A DNA stretch of 64,000 nucleotides, taken from the NCBI RefSeq assembly GCF_021347895.1, contig NC_067134.1:29757449-29821448 (forward strand), in the 5' to 3' direction. A model generated the notes under the pieces. It saw only the letters and a program-made list of their open reading frames with translations, did no database searches and had not been told where the DNA came from. The stretch's first letter is position 1. Each line of letters opens with the position of its first letter. This stretch comes from Acanthochromis polyacanthus. Taxonomy: Eukaryota; Chordata; Actinopteri; Pomacentridae. This document shows positions 54,691 through 64,000 of this stretch, piece after piece. The position numbers and the translations under genes were made by a program.

Positions 54691-56999
54691 CAAGACAACC
54701 AAGCAGGAAACCTGATGGATCAGTTTGTGGTGAGTTAAAACAGAACTCTGTGAAAATGTGTGTTTGGGAACATTTTCCATTTCTTTCTAATTCTATAAAT
54801 ATGAAGCTTTTAGGAAGAATAAAGAAGAATGAATCCCAGAAGTGATGACTCCATTTCAACACTAAATGTCCTGAGAAGCTGTTTTACAGGAACTACAGTC
54901 AGAGAGGGAATCTACACTCTACATGTCACCTGAGGAATCCAAACCTTCTCTGGATTCATCTTCTTCTTTGTCTGCTGCTGTGGACTTTAATCCACTCCTC
55001 ATTTCAATGTGGAAGCTCAATAGTTTAGTGTTCTGCTCTCCTTTAGTCTCTTCTTGGATTTGATCACTTTATGACTTTTTCTGGCTCTTTGCTTTAAACC
55101 ACTTCCTGTTGTTTTTCCACATTCATGAAAATGTCCTTTAGATGAGATGAATCCAATGAAACTTTGAAGAATTTCACTCATTCTTTCCCATTCCATTGCT
55201 TCATTGGTATATTTGACTCTCATAATTCCACACAGTTTGGTAAATGTCACACTTTGAGCCTCTAGACCCACAGCATCACTTTGTAAATTCTGTTTTTAAG
55301 GATCATTTAATGTCCTTACAACTGAGAACCTGCCTCACTAATTCACTTTCATGCTCTTTTAATGTGAAATATTGAACGTTTTCCTCCATTTATCTGATAT
55401 CTTCCAGATGAAATCATCCAACAGTGTCTAAAATCACTGATTGTAGCTGCTCCACTGTTTACTTGTGTGTTTTTTCTCCATATCTTCAGAATAATTCCTC
55501 CTCTGGTTCTTCAGGCTGTTTCCAGTCCAGCAGCAGCAGCGCCCTCTGCAGGTTGGACAGATAAAAGCTTCCAGCATCTATCTGCTATTCCCAGCTTCTC
55601 CCATCCAGGAACTAGCCAGGCCCCACCCTGCTGACTTCTAGCAAACATTGAAGGAACAAAAAGGGATGTGAGCAGTTTTCTGAGAGTCCATGTTGAGCAG
55701 CAGTGGAGGCTGGATGTGAGGAAGTGGAGGTGGATCAGCTGATGCTGCTTTGTTGGCTTTAGATTCAGATCCAGGATCAGGTGAGCTCAATCAGTCCATG
55801 AAGCAACTGGCAGATAGTTTGAAAGCATCAAATGTGAGCAGAATCCCAGAAGAGCTGAGTCATTTGTGGTGCTTTAGAAGAGAAATCCAAAGTGATGCAG
55901 GTTTGTTCTGTGTGGTCTCTGCACTCCTTCATGTTGGAGCTGAGATCAATCAGAAGGAAAAAGCTCAAAGTTTTCATGTGAGGCTGAAACAGACGCTGCT
56001 GATGCTGCTTTTAAAGTGAGCTTGGCTCCATGAACCAGTTGAAGATTCTCTCTGAGGGACTTTTAGTTGAGATGTTTGCTGCTGCTGATGATCCATGCAG
56101 AGCACATCTTTAGTCCCAGCATCATGAGGAGCATTAAAGAAGGAAACATGGATTCATGTGGAACATTTACAACAAGCACACCAACACTGTCAAACATTTG
56201 AGGGAGAAAAGCCAGTGAGTCTTTCTGCACTTAACTTTATCTGACAAGAAAACAAGCAGAAAAGATGGAAGTAGAAACGGCAGAGGAAATCTCTGAGAGA
56301 GATTTGTGTAAAAGGCTGTAAAAAGCAGCTTTGGATCTTGAAGAATCCTCAGATCGGCTCATTTCCAGTCTGATGAGGTCAACACCCAGACAGCTTTAAT
56401 TTGAAGGGACTGAACAGGAAAACAGTGAGACTTTTGACTTCTTTCAAAGCTGTTTCACTGGAATCATGTTTTAATACGAGTCATTTTAAATACAGACACA
56501 TGAAATGAAAGAAAACACTCATTAAATCAATACTGAGCGTGTAATGTTGAATGAACTGATCCATCATCTGGTGTTTGATCTCATTTATAATTCACAATAA
56601 CATAAAATACAGCTGTAGTCATTAAATTCAGACATTTAAAATCTAAATAAACACATTTTTTAATCAATGAAACCTTTAATTCATTGAACACAGAAAACCA
56701 TCCTTTAATGTCTTCCCTTAAAATGAGCAACATTTTTAAAATATAGCTGCAAAGTAAAAGTTTCACACTAAAGATGAATCACTGATGAACATTTAATGGC
56801 ATTAACTCAATTATTATGAGGAAACAGAAATCCATTTCTAGTATTTCTATCAAATATATTTATGTCTGTAAAATATCCTGGACATCAATAAAAATGTCTG
56901 CAGAGTGAAATATATGAGTCCATCTAAATGGCTCCTTGTATTGGTGCCACACTGGCCAATCACTGGAGACAAAACATGAATGAAGAATTCAGTGTCCTG
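54691..56999. other. No confirmed gene
   Basis: Unique A/T-rich sequence. Two ORFs of 84-89 codons (55017-55271 minus, 55750-56019 plus) have ordinary amino-acid composition but no domain I recognise and no splice context that convinces me. Confidence 0.35.
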
Positions 57000-57290
57000 G
57001 AAAAGGTGAACTCCTCGTCTGTGACACCATCCTGGATCCACGGTTCAAAGAGGTTGGCTTTAGCAATCCAAAGGCTGACAGGGAGTGTTCTAGCCTTATT
57101 GAAGAGTCAACAGAAGATGTTCCTCTGGAGAATTCAGCAACATCTACCAGTGAAGAGAACTACAACTTGTGGGCTTTGCTGGACAGCATGTAGAGTCTCA
57201 GCACCACACCGGCTGTAGTGGAGATCCAGAGGTTTGTATATGGAGTACTGCTGGAATATCAGCTGTTTCATTCACTCAGTCATTCATTGC
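57000..57290 (+). mobile_element. hAT transposase C-terminal scrap
   Basis: In one frame it reads GELLVCDTILDPRFKEVGFS, NPKADRECSSLIEES and NLWALLDSM before a stop. The LDPRFK motif is a hallmark of the C-terminal half of hAT transposases (ZBED1-like). No ends found. Confidence 0.65.
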
Positions 57291-60200
57291 CTTTCTGTGT
57301 GTCTCAGGTATTTAAATCATTTCACGGTGAGAATTGATTAGGTGTGGATTTTTATTACCATTTGTAATAAATGTAATCTCAGTATTATCCTGCAGTGGCC
57401 TCGGGTTATTTCCTGATATCGCAACTTCATGCCAGAAATTCATTAATTGGTGACTGATGTGCCATTTCTCAAAAGCTGAGTGACAAAGATAATGCTGCAA
57501 AGTCCCTTCTTGCTGATATCATCTTTTAAATAGACCAGGCCCATGTAACCTAACACCTTGGTGGGAATGCACTCAGTCAAGCCTTTTGTTTCTGCTCACA
57601 TACAGTTTCTTGTGTGAGATAAGTATGTCCTGGCTGCAGAGAGAACAACAAGGCCTTAAAAGCGTGAATGAGACATCGACTGTCAACGCCTCGGTTTGTC
57701 AGATTCTTAACCAGATTCGTGCTCAAGCAGCGCCAAAGTTGACGAGAATGAACATTGTAAACAGCAGTGTGTACGTGTGGTGGCTTTCCAGTAAGATATG
57801 GTTTCTGATATCACATCATCCCAGACTAATATTCAGACTATTAGTCAGGATGTGATGAGCTGAGCTGGTGCCTGCTGTGATTCATGTAGCAGCTTCTGAA
57901 TAGGCAGCATAAATGTTATGGCACAGAGGATGTGAGTCAGGACAGAGAGAATCCAGTTCACTGGGCCATTACTGCAGACCTGGGTGTTGGGAAGGTTTTT
58001 TCCCCTATAAATAAGACTAACTAGTCACAAGATTCAGTGTTTGAGGGACAGCTAGTTCTATAGTATGGACGCACAGAAGGCACAATGTTAATGCTCTGTT
58101 TGGATCACTTCATGTATTACATTAAGGTGATAGTTTTAAAAGTTCAGTTAAAAAACCTTTAAAATCTGTATGTTTTTTTAAAGTAAAATAACAACAAATA
58201 TCTGTAATTTTTAGTTTGAAATAAAAGTGCATTTTTACATTCACACATTATATAATAATAAATTATTATTTGTATAAAATATCATTTTTGTGTGTTTCTC
58301 TTTACAATCAACATGTAAATTAATACTTTTTTCTAGGATTTTACTGGAAATTATTGGTAGTTTAACAAAAAAAAGTGAAGTTATGTAAAACAGTTTTAGA
58401 ATATGTAGAATGTTTTTATTTTACAATTTAAAAATTGTGTAAGATAATAAAATGTTACATTTTTAGGATTTGGATATCTTTAAAATGTTGTTTTGTTTTG
58501 TAGTTTTTGTGTGTTTTGTTGATTTCAATCATTTAATTCAGTAGGTACTATTTTACAGCCAAATGTTATAAAAGGACAAATCACAATTAAAAAAAAACAG
58601 ACTTTTGATGTGGACATTTTGCGCAGCCTGTTTTTCACAGTTAATATGTGAATTTTAAAAATAAATCTGGGATTTTTCCTCGTTATTATTTGTAATTCTG
58701 TAAAATGATTAACTATTGCACTATTTTTGCAAAGCCAAAAATAATGCAAAAACTTCCAGTCTTCACCATAGTTATTATTGAAAACCAGCATTATGAACTA
58801 AAGTGGTTGTTCAGTGGCTAAATCTGCATCATGCATGTGCTGAGCCACAGGTTTGTGCAGAGCAACAGGTCAATCAGAAAGCGACCCTCTTCTCTTTGTT
58901 GTCCCTCATCCTCCCAACATGCTCTGGTTGGTTCCTTATTTCACTTCAAATCTTTTGACTGCATCTAAAGTTCTGCTTAAAGCTCATTTGGGGCAGTTGT
59001 CCTACTCAGGCACTCATCAGCGGTGCTGGGAGGTGATACATCCATCTGCGCCTGTGACGGCCGCTAATCCTTGACAACTGTGCCCCTCTGGCACCGTATC
59101 CGTTGCACTGCTGCTTGTGTGATACAATAGGCTCCCATCCTTTGTCCTTGAAATTGTTTGAATTAGCACAACGGCGGGGGCTGGGGTTGCAAACATCAGA
59201 GTTACTCAAAAGGATTGACAAAATCACATGAGCATGATAGCTTGGAGGTGGTAGACGTGTTTGACAGATAATCAGTAGTAAAATCGATACAAGTGACAGA
59301 TATAGAATCAGTGCAGCCCTTTGAATGAGTCTAACTTTGGACCTCTGCTAGTGTGCTGTGCAGCACAGTGGACAATGTTTGATCAGTGCTTTATGTCAGA
59401 ACTGATCCCCTGTAGAAGATGGACTTGTAGTGTGTTTTTAAGGGATCACTTCTATTAAAATCTGGCCTAAGTTGCCTTATACCTTTATACCTTATTTACC
59501 TTTATGAAACATGTTTGCACTTTTATTCAAATCAAATTAAATCAAGCTTTATTGTCATTTAGCTGTAAATACAGCAGAAGTGCACACAAGATGAGCAAAT
59601 GTTTCTTCAGGATCCAGTTTGAAACAATTAAACTTTATAGTAGAGAAATAAAACTTCACTTAATTTTAGTTCATGTTTTTCTACTTCATTTATCTTTAAC
59701 ATGCTAATTTTCCCAGACAGAGCTATACAATGCCGTACTACACTATAAACATTTACAAAATGAACATTGAGTTAAAGCTTTGTGTTGGTGCACAATGTTG
59801 TATTATATTACACCACTAACACATCATTCTGGGACGTTAATGTTCATGCTTTTAATCTTGTTACTGCTTTAGAACTGCTAACTGCCTGATTTACTCTAAA
59901 GAAGCTTGTGTCTACATTTATTCACTTAATTTAAAGTCATTTTTTCTATTCCATTTATCTAGTGAATCCTTTTTAATAAGTCCTTAAAATGTGTTGTACT
60001 GTTTATGATTGATTTCTTTCTTTTATTTCAACTTTTTTTAAAAATAGATTTATAAACCTATTGTATTTTGACTGATGCACAACAACACAACAAGCCCTCA
60101 AAACAAATTTTTCACTTCCAGCACTCATTGCAAAACTCTCAAACCTGTTGTGCTTGTTGATCCATGATCCACTGAACAAATGCTAAGTCGGTGTGTGTGG

Positions 60201-60388
60201 CTGCATGTATGAGTGTGTGCTTAGATAAGCCACACGCAATCACTCGTCCCACCACCAAACTTGCAACATGTCCTAGTTGGACCTTCCAGCAGCCACTGAC
60301 ACTGTCACATTCTGTGACAAAGTGTTTAGTTGTGTCTGTTAAACCATCACAAACACTAAGCACACAACACTTCATGACCAGCACACAT
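57291..60388. other. No confirmed gene
   Basis: A/T-rich sequence. 59528-59580 (TCAAGCTTTATTGTCATTTA) resembles the common dispersed motif also seen near 11.5 and 33.65 kb. No protein domain recognised. Confidence 0.4.
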
Positions 60389-60459
60389 GCGATGGCCAGG
60401 AATCAAACCCGGGTCAACTGCTTGGAAGGCAGCTATGCTCACCACTATACCACCATCGC
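60389..60459 (-). tRNA. tRNA-Gly (UCC)
   Basis: The minus strand folds as a tRNA: acceptor GCGATGG with CCATCGC, D arm with GTATAGTGGTGAGC, anticodon loop CTTCCAA (UCC), and T arm GGGTTTGATTCCTGG. The invariant C of the T loop (GTTCGATT) is T here, and one T-stem pair is G-T, so this could be a slightly decayed copy. No introns. Confidence 0.75.
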
Positions 60460-60935
60460 TATGAAATGGACTGTTTTTGTGTGCTCTCAGGAGTTCAAAT
60501 GGATAAGAGAAGTAGGTGCAGAGAAAAGGGAGGAAATGAACATCAGCCAGAAGCCCTGATCTCTGTCACGACACACTACATCTTAGTATTTTCTACAGCA
60601 AAACAACCTGATGAAAATGAAACTAAATCTTGAATCATTCTCGAAACAACTTCCACATAATGGGAAAGTGATATTGATGAGCCTATTGATTCCACATTCC
60701 CATGGTCTGCAGTCTTTTTTTATAACTTTCTTTTCAGACTTTGGCTAGAGTCATTTTGTTGTTTATAGCCTGTTTTATATTTTGAACTGCTGGTATTGAT
60801 TTCAGATTGTCCTTTGGTGCGCTGCAATTATACAGGGCAAACTAACTTTATTTTGTTCTGTTGTTGTGTTATAACTTAGTACTGTGTTTGATGATCTCTG
60901 TCAGATGAGAAGATGAGGTGGAGGACAGTGGAGGA

Positions 60936-61001
60936 AGTTCCATGGTGTAATGGTCATCATTCTGGGCTCTGGATCCTGGTGTCCCTGGACTTAATGGAGA
61001 T
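60936..61001 (+). pseudogene. tRNA-Gln (CTG)-like pseudogene
   Basis: GTTCCATGGTGTAATGGTCA followed by CTGGGCTCTGGATCC copies the first two thirds of a tRNA-Gln, with CTG in the anticodon place. The T arm is unrecognisable (CCCTGGACTTAATGG) and the acceptor stem does not close. Confidence 0.6.
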
Positions 61002-61262
61002 GATAGGGGATGAAAAGTTGTGTGCATTTTTCTGACCACCAAGCCTGTCCTCCAGTACCCACCAACTTTAACCTCCACCAACAGGTGAGCAGAGACTCTG
61101 CTGACCTCAGGAGAGCTGCACGGAGCAACAGGGAGAGATGGAGCTCCAATATTTAAGTGATTAGATAAATGCGTAAAGCAAGGGTGGGAACACGACAGAT
61201 GATTGTATGTGAAGCCAAATTTTGCGCTTTCATCACACAGAACAGAAAGCAGCAGGACAGGA

Positions 61263-61343
61263 GTTGTCATGGCCGAGCGGTTAAGGCGATGGACTAGAAA
61301 TCCATTGGGGTCTCCCCGCGCAGGTTCAAATCCTGCTGACAAC
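61263..61343 (+). tRNA. tRNA-Ser (AGA)
   Basis: Acceptor GTTGTCA pairs perfectly with TGACAAC. GGCCGAGCGGTTAAGGC gives the D arm, CTAGAAA the anticodon loop (AGA), GGGGTCTCCCC the serine-type variable arm, and GCAGGTTCAAATCCTGC the T arm with a good B box. A TTTT run at 61351 is a fitting pol III terminator. Looks functional. Confidence 0.92.
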
Positions 61344-61581
61344 ATTTGACTCTTTTCTGCAGTGACAATCTATGAAATAAGAAGAGATGATGTTTAACTG
61401 ATGATCTCATAATAAGCGTGTGAGAAAGTCCTGATTTGAATATCATGTCATTTCTGCACAGGCACTCACCTTTGATATAGAGGATGTGAGTGATGCTTTC
61501 AGTTGTCATATGTTTCCTTCTACAGTGCATGTATGAGGCCCCAGCTTCAGACTCTGACATCTCCATCAGTGTACTTCTTCA

Positions 61582-62870
61582 AGAATTTAAACCCACCAGG
61601 ACTATCCAGATTACATTTAACTCTGTAAATAAACATTTTTCAGCCTGTTCAATGTTATAAATGTTGTGTTGGGCCGTTAAAGGAGGTTTTCCTCACATTT
61701 TGGTGTATTTTAACCCTTCCATGGTCTAAATTCTTTGAACAGATCTTGTGCTGTAATCAATGTCTAACTGAGTTTTTATTTTCATTGCAGTGGTTGATTT
61801 TTCCTGAACAAGATCAATGATTTTTTAATACATCTTTCTCCACTTTTATTTGCTCTACCTGTGGGTTTCAACTATTATAACTTTTTTTATTCAATAACAC
61901 ACTAATAACACACTTTGATCTTCATGTTTGTTTGCTTATTTGTTGAAAAGTGGGATTTAATTTTCCATGTTGGATAATCACAGCTTTTTTTATTTGGACA
62001 ATGTTTATCCTCTTCCATTGCAAAAATGAATTGTTAAAATGAAAATAGAAAAAAGATCTTTTGTAAAGCAGTAAAACTAATGTTTTTATTTTTGTTCTGA
62101 TCTTTTTCTCGCCATTTTCAATTATATTCAATTAAAATATGCCCTGAAAGCAAATATAAAGAACTACAAAGACTGGAACAAAAAATACATTTTTTTTTGT
62201 CGTGAAGACTCAGAAACAAAACTTCAAAATAATATTTTGTGTTTTAATTTATATCTGTTCTTATTATCACAGTCAGTGACTGAGTAAAACATGAACAAAA
62301 TAAAGTTATAACTTGAACTTCTTTCAAACTGATTTTTCTCTGAACAATAAAAATAAAGTGTGAGGTCAAAGTGTGACGGTTTGATCAACATAAACTACGA
62401 ATATCCTGTTGAAGCGCGATAGAAGCGTCAGAGCAGCAGATTGTAAAGTCTGGTCCAGATAAGGAGCTCTACAGTGAGGCTGACCGTCCATCATAGCTGT
62501 CTAACCTGGACCTCACATCTCTGAAACCGTTGGAGCTCATTTTTAATCAGCTTCATCTGGATAAACTGACCACACATTGGACATTTTTACAACCACTTTC
62601 TCATCTCAAATCATCTGAAAACTACATTTTGTGTCACAATAACAGCAGTATTCCCAAAATACTTGTGTTTCCTCTGAAAGTTTCCTCCTCGGTCTTTGCT
62701 GCTGGTCTAAATGCATTCCGGGTTATTTGGCTCCAAGTCCTCACTTGTCTGGTCTGATGATCCTCCATAATGTGGGCGGAGCCAGAACACATCCAGGTAT
62801 TTCATTGGTTCTTGATCAGATGCTGCTTTGAACTGGATCAGTACTTGGTCTCTGATGACGGTTTATAAGA
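61582..62870 (+). repeat. Direct duplication, copy 2 (partner 43257-44870)
   Basis: Collinear with the NLR-intron block about 18.1 kb earlier, without the MITE. By-eye identity is roughly 85-90%. No gene inside; the 75-codon ORF at 62530 is not conserved as an ORF in the partner. Confidence 0.8.
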
Positions 62871-62879
62871 ACACCAGAA

Positions 62880-64000
62880 CTTAAAGGGGAACTTCGTTTT
62901 TTTTTTTTCAACCTGAGGTCTGTTTTCATTTGTCATTTCATACATGTGAGTGATGGAGAAATGAATTTTCGACACAGCTCCAGTATTTAGCCAGGCAAGC
63001 AGCTTCGCAGCTCAGCTAGCGAAAAGTGTGGGGCATTTTCACGAGAAAACGTGCGATTTCACGAGAAATCGCACGATAGCTCGCGTGATTTCGTAACGAG
63101 ATTTGCTTTCTAGCATCCAGAGCTTTGGATACAGACCACAACAAATAGCAATCGCCAAGTAATGTGGAGGTTTTCATTCACTTCTCATCTGTTTTATGTT
63201 GTAAATACCAGCGGTATTTTCTCTTAAACTTTTTTGGAATTAAATGTAATCTAGATGGAAGATTTTCTGTGGAATTTAAGTGTTTTCTCAGTAGCATGAC
63301 TGTTAGGAACCATTTTAGCTCCTGTTAGCACCTTTATTTATCCCATTGTGTGGTTTCCAGACTTTATGCTAAGCTAACTGGCTGCTGGCTGTAGATATGT
63401 GCTGTCAGTCTCATCTGTGAAACATTAGCATTACATTTTTTTTTAAAGATTGCTTAAGCACGGTTTTGAAAACAGGGCTCAGAATTTCAGATCACTACAC
63501 ACAATTAACACAACCAAACACACAATATGAACAACACCTCAGGTCCTGTGCAAAATAAAACATACCATTCAAACAAAACCTTCTTATGTTACTACATGAA
63601 ACACACACATTTCATTAGGATTAATTCTGTCTGAACCAGATACACACTGCTGTGTTTAACTTCAAAAACTTTTAGCAGTTCTACCTCTCAGTGGTTAGAT
63701 GACTGTCAGTGAAGTACACAGAGAAAGTACAAATACACAACATGGTAAATTCACCAAACACAACACAAGATCAGTGAAAAAGTCTCCTGTGACGATTAAT
63801 GGCTGCTGGTTAGAGCTTTCATGTTTTCCTGAAGCAGAAGTTTAATTCAGTGTCACTCAAAGCCTGCTGAACCAGTCACATCATGATGTCTCCTGGCTTC
63901 GTTTCATGCAAATGATAATTCAGTTCTTTTTTAAGGCCACCAATTATCCAAAATGGCCATCCCCAGCACATGAACACGGCAGCTCTTGCAGGTCAGTTGG
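62880..64000. other. No gene; CpG patch with palindrome
   Basis: Starts AAAGGGGAACTTCG, a motif typical of a fish repeat end. At 63050-63075 CGTGCGATTTC and GAAATCGCACG form a perfect 11 bp inverted repeat with a 4 nt loop. The rest to the window end is unique with no ORF of note. Confidence 0.45.

Overview
The window looks like teleost fish genomic DNA. It carries fish-type C2H2 zinc-finger genes (first exon beginning MCSVEYL; IKxEQEELC repeats), a PYD/FISNA/NACHT/LRR NLR-family gene with the usual fish exon phases, a B30.2/SPRY exon remnant, a tRNA-head SINE and (TTGAA)n-tailed insertion of teleost type, and a dense mix of hAT, Tc1, piggyBac-like, THAP-bearing and LINE relics. One 100-base N run marks an assembly gap at 33940-34039. 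It is gene-poor and repeat-rich.

Layout. 0-5 kb: the last codons of a zinc-finger gene whose 3' part and flank recur at 32.3-33.2 kb, then a THAP-domain transposon relic. 5-9 kb: little recognisable apart from a strong hairpin and a (GGA)n tract. 9-13.5 kb: an orphan SPRY exon, a SINE and arrays of A-rich minisatellite. 14.5-22.3 kb: a minus-strand two-exon C2H2 gene whose 6.2 kb intron holds a 598 bp near-palindrome, a hAT with 8 bp duplications, a THAP element with a second element nested inside it, and another hAT. 23-27.6 kb: MITEs, LINE scraps and a second element of the nested type. 28-32.4 kb: a plus-strand three-exon C2H2 gene with a frameshift. 34-40.4 kb: a minus-strand LINE with a probable restriction-like endonuclease end, broken by two hAT-like elements and a solo LTR. 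41-47.2 kb: the minus-strand NLR gene. 48-49.6 kb: a nearly intact Tc1 element. 50-64 kb: duplicated non-coding blocks, hAT and Tc1 scraps, and a small tRNA cluster at 60.4-61.3 kb.

Three genes look like possible host genes: two zinc-finger proteins, presumably nuclear DNA-binding regulators, and one cytosolic innate-immune NLR. Each has damage or truncation at its 3' half or end. I see no operon-like logic linking them; the region reads as a zinc-finger/NLR neighbourhood that has absorbed many transposons.

The most unusual material is a pair of about 1.09 kb elements (19508-20597 and 26444-27541). They differ in sequence but share one plan: AT dinucleotide at both flanks, a SWIM/YqaJ-family gene start entering from the left end and a THAP or THAP-like gene start entering from the right end. 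From memory this resembles YqaJ-encoding ISL2EU-type transposons; that assignment is inference. I did not find clear evidence of a wholly new system.
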